Assembly (NCBI GenBank): GCA_031273845.1
Contig: JAISRC010000037.1
Coordinates: 1-48,230, forward strand
DNA from: Desulfovibrio sp.
Lineage (GTDB): Bacteria; Desulfobacterota; Desulfovibrionia; Desulfovibrionales; Desulfovibrionaceae
Direction of reading: 5' to 3'
Length of the DNA: 48,230 nucleotides
The notes below the pieces were generated by a model. The model saw only the letters and a list, made by a program, of their open reading frames with translations, searched no databases and was not told the origin of the DNA. Below are positions 12,129-22,315 of the stretch, piece after piece. Numbering within the stretch: position 1 is the stretch's first letter; every line of letters starts with the position of its first letter. The translations under genes and the position numbers were made by a program.

Positions 12129-13700
12129 TCAGAAACTGAAGTTGAACACCAACTGGGCTTTCCAGGCATTCTGGCCGGTTTTGCCGTCTTCCCGTTCCTC
12201 GTTCCGCCACGTATCTCCGTCTGCGGAAAGGCGCAGCCAGCCGAGTTCCAGAACGGCCGTGAGATTTTCATAAATCGCGTAACTGTGGTCGAAGTTCACT
12301 TCAAACACATGGTCCTTGTCCGTCAGGTACAGGGCGCTCGACGCGTAAGAGAACACGGAATTATTACCGTGGTTGCGCACGGCTTCGGCGCTGTTTGTTC
12401 CCTTGTAGTAGGCGAAGCGCAAGGTATGGGTGAGATCCTCGATAAAGGTGATGTCCGCCAACTGGATGCCTACTCCCCAAGTACCTATGCCGTTGCCCGT
12501 GACCGCACTGTCCGTGCCTATGCTGAATGTGCCGGCAGTGCCGAATGTCGTGGGAGCGAAGCCGGCGTTATACTGGCTCAAAGTCGGCATACGGCCGAGT
12601 TTACCGTTTTTGTAGGCATCGGCGCTGTCGCCCGAAGACCACCAGCCGAAAATGCCGGGCGTCATGCTGAAGCCGTCGCCGATCTCCAGTGTGTAATCCA
12701 GTGTGGCGGCAAGGAACCAACCGCTCGTGCCCAAGCTGTAGCCATTCTCAAGATTGAGGTCAGAGTTACCCAGCCCGGTCACATCGGTTTTGCGCAGTCT
12801 GCCGTAAATGGCTTCAACATTGAAAACCAGCGGGTCAAGCAGGCTGAATTCCAGATGGGTGCCGATCCAGTAAACGCTTGAGCGCGAACCGCGGGCCGAA
12901 GACGCATCTTTTATGGCGCTGTTAGGATCGTCGGGGTCGACTGGATAATCCACGCCTACCGAATTTTCATACGAGCCGCTGAACAGATAGTCGTAGTATC
13001 CCGAACCCGCTCCGACCAGTCCGTATACGAACCAGGGAGTGATCTTAAGGCCGAAATCTTCAATCTCAATGGGCAGCACCAGGCCGAAAAGGTCCATTTC
13101 ATCAAAGCGCGGGTTGCGGCCGTTTGCGTTCGTCGACCCAAAGTCGCCCGCATAGGCGTCATAGGGCCGCATCCATATGGCTGTGAGCGCGATCCAGTCC
13201 GCAAGCGGCGTGGAAACGGCAATGCCCGCGACCTGAGAATCCAGAACCGAGCTGCCCATGGGCGTGGAGGGCAGAGCCACAGGCTGTATGCCCATGCGCA
13301 CCTGTATGTCCGTGGAAGGTATCAGCCAGTCCAGGTAGGCCAGATGGGTGCCCATGTTGACGCCGTCGGAATCCATGGCGCCGCCGGAGCCCAGGCCTAC
13401 ATTGTTTGCCTCATTGCGGCCCCAGTCAATGGTGCCGACCTGAATGCCGTAAACAGCGGAAAGATACTCGGAAATGACAAAATCAATCTGGAAACGCATA
13501 CGCTGCTTGGCGTAGCCGGCATCAGCACCCGCGTTGTAAGCGTTCCCGTGAACGCTGTGGGTAAAGCCCAGGTTTCCGGTCCAGCCGAAGCTGAAATCCC
13601 ATTCGCCCTTCACCTTGATGTCCACCCCGTCCGCGCGGGCGCCGCCTGTTGTCGCAAGAATCAGCGCCAGGGACAATAAAAGCAACTTGGCCTGTTTCAT
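12129..13700 (-). CDS. outer membrane homotrimeric porin (Desulfovibrio type)
   Basis: Signal peptide MKQAKLLLLSLALILATTGGARA then beta-rich sequence, terminal F (VFNFSF); RBS GGAGGAG before ATG. Confidence 0.8.
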   Translation of the reverse strand: MKQAKLLLLSLALILATTGGARADGVDIKVKGEWDFSFGWTGNLGFTHSVHGNAYNAGADAGYAKQRMRFQIDFVISEYLSAVYGIQVGTIDWGRNEANNVGLGSGGAMDSDGVNMGTHLAYLDWLIPSTDIQVRMGIQPVALPSTPMGSSVLDSQVAGIAVSTPLADWIALTAIWMRPYDAYAGDFGSTNANGRNPRFDEMDLFGLVLPIEIEDFGLKITPWFVYGLVGAGSGYYDYLFSGSYENSVGVDYPVDPDDPNSAIKDASSARGSRSSVYWIGTHLEFSLLDPLVFNVEAIYGRLRKTDVTGLGNSDLNLENGYSLGTSGWFLAATLDYTLEIGDGFSMTPGIFGWWSSGDSADAYKNGKLGRMPTLSQYNAGFAPTTFGTAGTFSIGTDSAVTGNGIGTWGVGIQLADITFIEDLTHTLRFAYYKGTNSAEAVRNHGNNSVFSYASSALYLTDKDHVFEVNFDHSYAIYENLTAVLELGWLRLSADGDTWRNEEREDGKTGQNAWKAQLVFNFSF

Positions 13701-14329
13701 CAGTGCTCCTCCTGAGATGAATTTGAAAATCATAATCGAGACGCACCATAGCGCCCGGACATCTGACAGTCAAGCTTTTTTAGTAAATTTTGCAGATACA
13801 TTCCTCAACGCTCATGCCCGAAAAGAGATTGTGTGACTATTTAAAAATTTGTGCTACGATACGCGTAAGGAGGAGGCAGATCAAGTTTTTTAAAATGCGG
13901 CGCAATCCACCGTCCGGCTTCCACGGTCCGGAGCTTCGAGAGCCTCAGCAAGCGGAACTCAGCAATTTTCGTGCAAAACGCGGCAAGGCGTTCCTCCGTC
14001 CGCATATCCCGGCAAAATAACACCATAATTACCCCTATGCTCCGGATGATACCCGCCCGACGCGCTTCCCGTCTTTCATAAAATAAACATTTTAGTATTT
14101 TTCCACTTCATCTTTAGCGCATAAATGTGGATTTGCCGTCCTGACAAAAAAATACGGGGATCCGCCCCGGCAATGCCTCGTCTTTTTGTAGACACCCTTG
14201 AGAATTTTATAAAAAAGTATCCCAAAAACATACAAAAAAGTGATATTTATGCCGCTTTTGTTTTTTCCGGCAAAATATCGCCGCAATTATTACCGATAAT
14301 TAACTATATTATATACATATTTATGCATA

Positions 14330-14345
14330 TGGCACACGATTTGCT
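14330..14345 (+). promoter_or_regulatory. sigma-54 (-24/-12) promoter upstream of TRAP/eut operon
   Basis: TGGCACACGATTTGCT, close to consensus TGGCACG-N4-TTGCT with correct GG/GC spacing. Confidence 0.75.
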
Positions 14346-14426
14346 GTTCATTTTGTTAAAGAATAACGGGCGGGCGCATGTCCGCATCCTGCCAAAGCTG
14401 TATTTCTCTATCTAAGGAGGCTGAAC

Positions 14427-15476
14427 GTGCAACGACGAGATTTTTTGAAAAAAACCGGCATCGGCCTTACCGCAGCGGTTGTCGGCACTGCGGCGAACGC
14501 GCCGCTCGCGCACGCGGCGTCGGCCCCCGTGCGCTGGCGGATGCAGACCTATGCGGGGGCCGCCCTGGCCGAACATGTCATCAAGCCGCAGGTCGACGCC
14601 TTCAACAAGGCGGCAAAAGGGGAAATGGTCATTGAACTGTTTACCTCGGACCAGTTGGTGCCGACGAGCGAACTCTTCAGAGCCCTGCAGGACGGCACTA
14701 TCGACGCGGCGCAGTGCGATGAGGATTCCATGGCCTCGCCGGTGGATGTTGCGATTTTCGGCGCGTATTTTCCTTTTGCGACACGCTATTCCCTGGATGT
14801 TCCCGCGCTGTTTGAACATTGGGGACTCAATAAAATCTGGGAAGAAGCCTATGCTGAAATCAAGGGCGTAAGCTGGCTCGGGGCGGGCGCGTGGGATCCC
14901 TGCAATTTCGCCACGACAAAACCGATCAATTCCCTTGCCGACCTCAAAGGCAAGAGGGTTTTTTCCTTCCCGAGCGGCGGAAAATTCATGAGCCGCTTCG
15001 GCGTGGTGCCGGTAAGCCTCCCCTGGGAAGACATTCAGGTGGCTCTGCAAACCGGCGAACTTGACGGCGTGTGCTGGTCGGGCATTACCGAAGACTACAC
15101 CGCCGGCTGGGCCGATGTATGCAAATACTATCTCACCAACAACATCTGCGGCGCATGGATTGGAAGCTACTTCGCCAACAGCGCCAAATGGAATGCGTTG
15201 CCCGAACATCTGAAAACGCTTTTCAGGCTCACCTGCGACAGTTCCAACTATTACCGCCAGCACTGGTACTGGTGGGGCGAAGCCCATTACCGCGTTACAG
15301 GCAAAAAAATGCAGCTCACCAGCATTCCCGACGCCGAATGGAAAACGGTGGAAGATGAAGCGAGGAAGTTCTGGGAGGAAGTCGCCGCCAAAAGTCCGCG
15401 TTGCGCAAAGGTTGTAAGCGTACTCAAGGAATATTCGGAAACCATGGAAAAAGCCGGAAGGCCGTATCGTTACTAG
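14427..15476 (+). CDS. TRAP transporter substrate-binding protein (DctP family), Tat-type signal
   Basis: MQRRDFLKKTGIGLTAA twin-Arg leader, DctP-like body (LADLKGKRVFSFPSGGKFMSRFGVVPVSLPWEDIQVALQTGELDG). Confidence 0.88.
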   Translation: MQRRDFLKKTGIGLTAAVVGTAANAPLAHAASAPVRWRMQTYAGAALAEHVIKPQVDAFNKAAKGEMVIELFTSDQLVPTSELFRALQDGTIDAAQCDEDSMASPVDVAIFGAYFPFATRYSLDVPALFEHWGLNKIWEEAYAEIKGVSWLGAGAWDPCNFATTKPINSLADLKGKRVFSFPSGGKFMSRFGVVPVSLPWEDIQVALQTGELDGVCWSGITEDYTAGWADVCKYYLTNNICGAWIGSYFANSAKWNALPEHLKTLFRLTCDSSNYYRQHWYWWGEAHYRVTGKKMQLTSIPDAEWKTVEDEARKFWEEVAAKSPRCAKVVSVLKEYSETMEKAGRPYRY

Positions 15477-15498
15477 AGCATTTCAAGGAGACAGGACC

Positions 15499-16161
15499 AT
15501 GCCCGCTTTTGTAAAATGCTATGTCCGCTATGTGGATGCGATCAATCGTCTTGTGGGAAGAGCTGTGTTGTATCTGCTCTTCGTGATCATGGGAATTTTG
15601 CTTTTTTCCGCCGTATCACGGTATTTTTTTGATGCGCCGGTCATCTGGGGCGTTGAGATGGCGCAGTTTGCCATGGTGGCCTATTTTATACTGGGCGGCG
15701 GATTTGCCCTGCTGATGAACTCCCATGTGCGCATGGATGTTTTTTACGCCCGGATGACCTGGCGCAGGCGCGCGAAAATGGACTCCTTCACCTTTGTATT
15801 TCTCATCATCTATCTGGGGTTGTTGCTGTACGGGAGCGTTTCCAGTACGCTCTACTCCTTTGAGTTCAACCAGCACAACAATTCCGCATGGGCGCCGCCC
15901 ATAGCGCCCGTCAAATGCATTATTACGCTGGGCATCCTGCTGACCCTGCTGCAGGCTGTTTCCGAATTTTTCAAGGATATCGCCCGCTCCAAAGGTATCG
16001 TGCTCGGAGTCGACGTGCCCGAACTCCAGCTAGTGGAAGCCAACAGCCTGGATAAAATCAGCGCGGGCCGGCCTGAAAAGCGTAAAAGCGGATCGGCGGC
16101 GGGTTCTCACGGCGGGCCGATGACGGGCTCTCCGGTTGAACCCTGCCCGGCATATGCTTAG
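15499..16161 (+). CDS. TRAP transporter small permease (DctQ family)
   Basis: 4-TM protein, FSAVSRYFFDAPVIWGVEMAQFAMVAYFILGGGFAL. Confidence 0.88.
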   Translation: MPAFVKCYVRYVDAINRLVGRAVLYLLFVIMGILLFSAVSRYFFDAPVIWGVEMAQFAMVAYFILGGGFALLMNSHVRMDVFYARMTWRRRAKMDSFTFVFLIIYLGLLLYGSVSSTLYSFEFNQHNNSAWAPPIAPVKCIITLGILLTLLQAVSEFFKDIARSKGIVLGVDVPELQLVEANSLDKISAGRPEKRKSGSAAGSHGGPMTGSPVEPCPAYA

Positions 16162-16287
16162 AGCATTTTACGCTTGAGATTGTCGCTTGACGGCGAAGGA
16201 AACTCGCTTTGCAGCAATCTCACGGCATGGGTTTGCAGGCAACCCCCCACAGCGCGGATATACATTTTCAATGTTGATCTGCTCTAA
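16160..16287. repeat. MITE-like element between dctQ- and dctM-like genes
   Basis: Outer inverted TAGAGCA.. / ..TGCTCTA copies of the dispersed palindrome; inner GAGATTG / CAATCTC stem. Confidence 0.45.
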
Positions 16288-16388
16288 ACGCCGGAGGAGG
16301 CGTTTCAAAATCAAATTGTCTTGGCGTTGTCTGTTTTTTCGCGCCGGCACAGCGCGCGGCGCGGAAAAACAAAAACGGGGCACAGTCG

Positions 16389-17720
16389 ATGACGGTCAAT
16401 CTCTCTTATGAAGGCATAGCAATCCTGCTTTTTTTGAGCATGGCCCTGCTCATGCTTACGGGACAGCGCGTTTTCGGGGCCATAGGTTTCGTCGGCGCTG
16501 TGGCCGCCGCTTTTTTGTGGGGAACGGGCGGAACGCAGATGTCGTTCAACGCCACCATCACCCTGATGAAGTGGTTTCCGATGATCACGCTGCCCATGTT
16601 CATTTATATGGGCTACATGCTCTCGGAATCCGGAATTGCCGACGATCTTTACCGCATGGTGCATGTATGGATGGGGCCCTTGCCCGGCGGGCTTGCCATA
16701 GGCACGGTTCTGCTGATGGTGGCCATCTCCGCCATGAACGGCCTGAGCGTGGCGGGCATGGCCATAGGCGCCACCATCGCGCTGCCGGAAATGCTCAAAC
16801 GCGGCTATGACAAGCGCATGGTGTCCGGCGTCGTGCAGGCGGGCAGTTCGCTCGGCATCATGATGCCGCCGAGCGTCGTCATGGTGCTTTACGGCATGAT
16901 CGCCCGCCAGCCGGTAAGCAATCTCTGGCTGGCAGGCGTCGGACCTGCGCTGATGTTCGCCGTGTTGCTCATCGTTTACATTGTCGTGCGCTGCCGGCTG
17001 AATCCCGCTCTGGGGCCGGCGCTTCCGGCGGAAGAGCGCAGCATGCCCGGAGCCGAAAAATACCGCCTGCTCTTTGCCGGTCTGCTCCCGCTGCTGATTA
17101 TTTTTTCCGTGACAGGCTGTTTTTTGATGGGAATCTCAAGCCTTGTGGAAAGCGCCGCCGTGGGCGCGCTTGTTGCCACTGTTGCCGCCGCCGCCAAAAA
17201 ACGCCTGACGCGCAAGGTCTTGCGGGTAACGCTGATTCAGACGTTGAGCGTGAGCTGCATGTTTATGTGGATCATTATGGCCGCCCTGTGTTTTTCCTCG
17301 GTCTTCGACGGCCTCGGCGCGGTGCATGCCGTCAAAAACCTTTTTCTGGGAGAATGGAACCTCAGCCCCTGGGGCGTTCTGATCGTCATGCAGTTGTCCT
17401 TTCTGGTGATGGGCATGTTTCTCGACGATACGGCCATGCTCGTCATTGTGGCCCCTCTGTATATTCCCCTGGTCACCGCGATGGGTTTTGATCCTGTATG
17501 GTACGGCGTGCTCTACACCATTACCTGCCAGATCGCTTACATGACGCCGCCTTTCGGCTACAATCTCTTTTTGATGAAAGCCATGGCCCCTAAAGAAATT
17601 ACCCTCAACGACATTTACAGTTCCATCATTCCTTTTGCTCTCATCATGCTTTTCGGGCTTATTCTGGTCATGGTCTTTCCCGACATCGCCATGTTTTTGC
17701 CGAAGAAATTTTTGTCGTAA
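16389..17720 (+). CDS. TRAP transporter large permease (DctM family)
   Basis: ~12 TM segments, AGSSLGIMMPPSVVMVLYGMI, MTPPFGYNLFLMKAM. Confidence 0.92.
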   Translation: MTVNLSYEGIAILLFLSMALLMLTGQRVFGAIGFVGAVAAAFLWGTGGTQMSFNATITLMKWFPMITLPMFIYMGYMLSESGIADDLYRMVHVWMGPLPGGLAIGTVLLMVAISAMNGLSVAGMAIGATIALPEMLKRGYDKRMVSGVVQAGSSLGIMMPPSVVMVLYGMIARQPVSNLWLAGVGPALMFAVLLIVYIVVRCRLNPALGPALPAEERSMPGAEKYRLLFAGLLPLLIIFSVTGCFLMGISSLVESAAVGALVATVAAAAKKRLTRKVLRVTLIQTLSVSCMFMWIIMAALCFSSVFDGLGAVHAVKNLFLGEWNLSPWGVLIVMQLSFLVMGMFLDDTAMLVIVAPLYIPLVTAMGFDPVWYGVLYTITCQIAYMTPPFGYNLFLMKAMAPKEITLNDIYSSIIPFALIMLFGLILVMVFPDIAMFLPKKFLS

Positions 17721-17734
17721 GTCATGGGGGCATA

Positions 17735-19090
17735 ATGGGAGAAAAAGGATCATTACGCCGGCTTCTGGCAAAAGCCTCGTCGCCGAAGTCCGGCGATGTC
17801 CTGGCCGGCACGGCCGCCGCCGGCGACGAGGAACGGATTCTGGCCCAGATGGAATTGGCGGACACGCCGCTCACGCGCTTTCTCGACGAATGCGTCGTCC
17901 CCTATGAAGAAGATGAAGTAACCCGCCTCATCATAGACACCCACGATGCGCGCGCCTTTGAGCCTGTCAGCGGATTCACGGTCGGCGAGTTTCGTGACTG
18001 GCTGTTGAGCGACAATGCCGACGCGCCGGCCCTGGCGGCGCTTGCCCCCGGCCTTACCCCGGAAATGGCCGCCGCCGTCAGCAAGCTCATGCGGGCGCAG
18101 GATCTTGTGCTGGCGGCCTCAAAATGCGTTGTCGTCACGGCCTTTCGCGATACCGTCGGTCTGCCGGGACGCTTTTCCACACGGCTGCAGCCCAATCATC
18201 CCACGGACGATCCCGCGGGGATACTGGCTTCGACCATTGACGGGCTTTTTTATGGTTCCGGCGATGCCGTGATCGGCATCAATCCCGCGACGGACAGTCC
18301 GGAAAACTGCCTGCGCCTGTTGCATCTGCTGGATTTGCTCATCACTCGCCATGATATTCCCACGCAAAGCTGTGTGCTCACCCATGTCACCAACACGCTG
18401 GAGCTTATCCGGCGCAAGGCGCCGGTGGACCTCTGTTTTCAGTCCATTGCCGGCACGGAAAAAGCGAACGCCTCGTTCGGCATAAATCTCGCCCTGCTTG
18501 CGGAATCCAGAGATGCCGCGCTTTCCCTTCAACGCGGCACAGTGGGCGACAACGTCATGTATTTTGAAACAGGGCAGGGCAGCGCACTTTCCGCAAACGC
18601 CCATCACGGCGTGGACCAGCAGACGCTGGAATGCCGGGCGTATGCCGTTGCGCGGTATTTCGACCCTTTCCTTGTCAATACGGTCGTCGGCTTTATCGGG
18701 CCGGAATACCTGTATAACGGCAAACAGATTATCCGCGCCGGCCTTGAAGACCATTTCTGCGGCAAGCTGCTCGGCCTGCCGATGGGCGCGGACATCTGCT
18801 ACACCAACCATGCGGACGCCGACCAGGACGATATGGACATCCTGCTCACCCTGCTGGGCGCGGCGGGCTGTACCTTTGTCATGGGCGTACCCGGAGCGGA
18901 CGACATTATGCTGAACTACCAGTCCACCTCCTTTCATGACGCTGCCTACCTGCGCAAGTTGCTGCACCGGCGTCCCGCCCCGGAATTTGAGGCATGGCTT
19001 GAAAAAATGGGTATCCACAACGCGGAGGGAGAGCTTCTGCCGCCGGGCGACAAGCCGCAGGCCCTGGATATGGCAAGGTGCGGGAAATGA
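17735..19090 (+). CDS. eutB: ethanolamine ammonia-lyase large subunit
   Basis: GFTVGEFRDWLLSD, RFSTRLQPNHPTDDPAGI, CFQSIAGTEKANASFGINLALL, NHADADQDDMDILLTLL. Confidence 0.93.
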   Translation: MGEKGSLRRLLAKASSPKSGDVLAGTAAAGDEERILAQMELADTPLTRFLDECVVPYEEDEVTRLIIDTHDARAFEPVSGFTVGEFRDWLLSDNADAPALAALAPGLTPEMAAAVSKLMRAQDLVLAASKCVVVTAFRDTVGLPGRFSTRLQPNHPTDDPAGILASTIDGLFYGSGDAVIGINPATDSPENCLRLLHLLDLLITRHDIPTQSCVLTHVTNTLELIRRKAPVDLCFQSIAGTEKANASFGINLALLAESRDAALSLQRGTVGDNVMYFETGQGSALSANAHHGVDQQTLECRAYAVARYFDPFLVNTVVGFIGPEYLYNGKQIIRAGLEDHFCGKLLGLPMGADICYTNHADADQDDMDILLTLLGAAGCTFVMGVPGADDIMLNYQSTSFHDAAYLRKLLHRRPAPEFEAWLEKMGIHNAEGELLPPGDKPQALDMARCGK

Positions 19091-19190
19091 AAGACACCGG
19101 GCGACAAGCCGCGGACCCCGGATATGGCAAGGTGCGGGAAATGAGGGACACCGGGCGACAAACCGCGGACCCCGGCAAGGCGCGGGAGGC
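19043..19190 (+). repeat. 54-bp tandem repeat (about 2.7 copies) across the eutB/eutC junction
   Basis: Units starting CCGGGCGACAARCCGC at 19043, 19097 and 19151. Confidence 0.9.
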
Positions 19191-20031
19191 GCAGGCCGTT
19201 GCGCAGGACCCCTGGAGCGAGCTGCGCCGCCACACAGACGCCCGCATTGCTCTGGGGCGCTGCGGCGTCAGCCTGCCTGTCGCGCGCTGGCTGGAGTTCC
19301 GTCTCGCTCACGCGCAGGCGCGGGATGCCGTGCGCACGTTTTTTGACAGGGAATATCTGATCGACCGCCTGAAAGCGCGCGGCATTGCCTGTTTGAATCT
19401 TGCAAGCGCGGCTGATGACCTTGAAACGTTTCTGGCGCGTCCCGACTTGGGGCGCAGGCTTTCCGCAGCCTCCGCCGCCGCCCTTGAGGAGTATGCGCGA
19501 ACGCACGGCGCCGAAGGCGGCGTCGGGGCGAATGTCTGTCTTGTCGTAAGCAACGGCCTTTCCGCAAGGAGCATACATGACAATGCGGCGCCTTTTATCG
19601 ACGAGCTGCTGCCCCTGCTTGACCGGGCGGGTCTGAGTGTTTCGCCTGCGGTGCTGGTGCAGAACGGCAGAGTGGCTGTAGCCGATGAAGTTGCGTACGG
19701 GCTGCGCGCCGAGCTTTCCGTCATTCTCGTAGGGGAGCGTCCGGGTCTGAGTTCGCCGAACTCCATGGGCGTGTATATGACCTATGCCCCAAAGCCCGGT
19801 TGTACGGACGAGGCGCGGAACTGCATTTCAAACGTGCGCCCCGGCGGCCTTGAGTATGCCGCGGCGGCGCGCAAGCTGTGCTATCTTGTACAGAGCGCCT
19901 TTGCCTGCCGTTATTCCGGAGTGCGGCTGAAAGACGACATGCCCGATACCGGCCTGCCTTCCGGCCTGTCCACGAGCGGCATGAACAGGATTCCGGGGTT
20001 CCGCGTCAGCCCGGCCTGTTGTAAAAATTGA
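19087..20031 (+). CDS. eutC: ethanolamine ammonia-lyase small subunit
   Basis: DPWSELRRHTDARIALGRCGVSLPVARWLEFRLAHAQARDAV, SSPNSMGVYMTYAPKPGCTDEARNCISNVRP; ATGA overlap with eutB stop. Confidence 0.92.
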   Translation: MKDTGRQAADPGYGKVREMRDTGRQTADPGKAREAQAVAQDPWSELRRHTDARIALGRCGVSLPVARWLEFRLAHAQARDAVRTFFDREYLIDRLKARGIACLNLASAADDLETFLARPDLGRRLSAASAAALEEYARTHGAEGGVGANVCLVVSNGLSARSIHDNAAPFIDELLPLLDRAGLSVSPAVLVQNGRVAVADEVAYGLRAELSVILVGERPGLSSPNSMGVYMTYAPKPGCTDEARNCISNVRPGGLEYAAAARKLCYLVQSAFACRYSGVRLKDDMPDTGLPSGLSTSGMNRIPGFRVSPACCKN

Positions 20032-22315
20032 TCAGGCAACCGTCCAGGATGATGTTCCGCTCGTCGTCCGTCAGATCCCCAAGGTAAAGGGCCATGTCTT
20101 CCACAAGCGGCGCCTCCGCGTCCTCACGCACAAGCAGGGCCTGTATATCGTCCGCGCCGCGCGCGACAGCCTCGCGGACGCCCGGAAGCAGCAGATAATC
20201 ACCCGTGCGCAGCCGTCCCGCCCGCTCCGCGCTTACCGTGAAAGGCAGCATGCCCCAGTTGATCAGGTTGGAACGATATCGCTTCACGGCATATTCCCGC
20301 GCCAGATTCGCCCAGCCGCCCAAAACCTTCTGCGAAGACGCCGCCTGCTCGCGCGCCGACCCGTCCCCCGGTTTCACGGCAAAAATCGCGGACCCCAAGC
20401 CCGTGCGGGACGCCGCGCCTTCCCGGAGCAGGTCGCTTCCCGCTTCCCCGCAGAGCGTTCCCATCCGGCGGACAAGGTTTTGCACGGCGGGGTCGGAGGG
20501 ATTTTCCCGCCGGCACCGCTCCAGGGCAAGCATTTCCTTCGCCCTGCCCGTATAGCCGGGATCTTTGCGGCTGAGGGTAAACTCCGCCAGTTTCAAAGGG
20601 TTGGAACGCAGAGACGAGGTTTCCCCCGAAGGGATCAGCTCGTCCGTCGTGGTCACAGGGTCGGTGATGACGGAAGCCATGCGCAGGATGAGGTGATCGG
20701 GCAGGGCGATCATGGGGGGCCAATCCGCTATGTTCGGGCCGAAAACGAGTTCGCGCTTCGGCTCCGGCGCGCCGAAGCCGTTGTATACGCGGCGTTCGTA
20801 GATGCCCGGATCGAAGCTGTAGTCGAGGGCGACGCGCAGCGCCGGAGCATCCCAGTCAAGTTCCGCGGCCGAGGTCAGGCGACCGCCCGCCGCCGCGGTG
20901 GCGGCAATGGAGCGGGCGTCCATCAGAGCTACGGCGGCAAGCTGGCCGCCGGCAGGGCTGGATCCCTCGCGGTTCGGGAAATTGCGCGTGGAATGGCGCA
21001 GGGACAGGGCGCCGTCGGCGGGGGTATCGCCCGCGCCGAAACAGGGGCCGCAGAAGGCGCTTTTGAGCACGGCCCCGGCGGCGGTGAGCTTCGCCGCCGC
21101 ACCGTTGCGCATCAGCGCCAGAGACTGGGGCGCGCTCGCCGGGTACAGGGAGAGACTGAAAGCCGGGTCGCCCGCTCTTTTGCCGTCCAAAATCGCAGCG
21201 GCCAGAACGATATTTTCAAAAGATCCCCCCGCGCAACCGGCAATGACGCCCTGGTCGGCCCAAAGCCGGCCGTCGCGCACTTTGCCGGCAAGGTCAAGCG
21301 CCGGGCCGTCCCTGCCGAACTGCTCCGCCGCTTCCTCCTCTACAAGGCGCAGTATGCCGCGCGGATCGCTGTTCACTTCGGCAATGGTCCGGACCTTGCT
21401 CGGGTGGAAGGGCAGGGCGATCATCGGCTCAATGCTGCTGAGATCCACCCGGATCAGGGCATCGTAGGCGGCGCTTTCCCCCGGCGCGAGGAGCGCGAAG
21501 TCCCCGGCCCGGCCGTGCAGGGCCAGATATGCGCGGACTTTGTCGTCCGTCGCCCATACGGAAGACAGACAGGCGGTTTCCGTGCTCATGACATCCATGC
21601 CGCAGCGATATTCCACGGAAAGCCCCATCAGTCCGGGCCCGAAAAATTCCATGACGCTGTTTTTTACGAATCCGTTGTCGAACACAGCCCCTACGATCGC
21701 CAGAGCCGCGTCCTGCGGACCGACGCCCGGCGCGGGCGCGCCTTCGAGCAAAACGCCGACGACCCTGGGCACGGGCAGGTCATAGGTTTTGCCGAGCAGT
21801 TGCTTGACCAGTTCCGGCCCGCCCTCGCCTATGCCCATGACGCCCAGCGCGCCGTAGCGGGTATGGCTGTCCGAGCCGAGAATCATGCCGCCGCATGCGG
21901 TCATCATTTCACGGACATACTGGTGAATGACCGCGAGATGCGGGGGCACGAAAATACCGCCGTATTTGTGCGCGGCGGACAGCCCGAAAACGTGGTCATC
22001 CTCGTTGACGGTGCCTCCCACGGCGCACAGGCTGTTGTGGCAGTTGGTCAGCGCGTAGGGCATGGGGAACTCGCGCAATCCGGCGGCCCGCGCGGTCTGG
22101 ATGATGCCCACATAGGTGATGTCATGGGAGGCCATGGCGTCGAAACGCAGGCGCAGCACGGTCTCGTCGCCGCCCCTGTCATGGGCGGCCAGAATGCGGC
22201 GGGCCATGGTCGCGCGCCGGGCGGCCTCCAGGTCTATGCCCCGCGCGTCCGCTTCGGCCGCGCTCAAGGTTTCGCCCCTGTGCAGCACCACGGGTTCGTT
22301 GATGAGCCGGATCAC
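20006..22315 (-). CDS. aconitase-family hydratase (YbhJ/aconitate hydratase-like)
   Basis: GGIFVPPHLAVIHQY, GSDSHTRYGALGVMGIGEGG, C-terminal swivel domain; GTG start overlapping icd stop. Confidence 0.85.
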   Translation of the reverse strand: MIRLINEPVVLHRGETLSAAEADARGIDLEAARRATMARRILAAHDRGGDETVLRLRFDAMASHDITYVGIIQTARAAGLREFPMPYALTNCHNSLCAVGGTVNEDDHVFGLSAAHKYGGIFVPPHLAVIHQYVREMMTACGGMILGSDSHTRYGALGVMGIGEGGPELVKQLLGKTYDLPVPRVVGVLLEGAPAPGVGPQDAALAIVGAVFDNGFVKNSVMEFFGPGLMGLSVEYRCGMDVMSTETACLSSVWATDDKVRAYLALHGRAGDFALLAPGESAAYDALIRVDLSSIEPMIALPFHPSKVRTIAEVNSDPRGILRLVEEEAAEQFGRDGPALDLAGKVRDGRLWADQGVIAGCAGGSFENIVLAAAILDGKRAGDPAFSLSLYPASAPQSLALMRNGAAAKLTAAGAVLKSAFCGPCFGAGDTPADGALSLRHSTRNFPNREGSSPAGGQLAAVALMDARSIAATAAAGGRLTSAAELDWDAPALRVALDYSFDPGIYERRVYNGFGAPEPKRELVFGPNIADWPPMIALPDHLILRMASVITDPVTTTDELIPSGETSSLRSNPLKLAEFTLSRKDPGYTGRAKEMLALERCRRENPSDPAVQNLVRRMGTLCGEAGSDLLREGAASRTGLGSAIFAVKPGDGSAREQAASSQKVLGGWANLAREYAVKRYRSNLINWGMLPFTVSAERAGRLRTGDYLLLPGVREAVARGADDIQALLVREDAEAPLVEDMALYLGDLTDDERNIILDGCLINFYNRPG

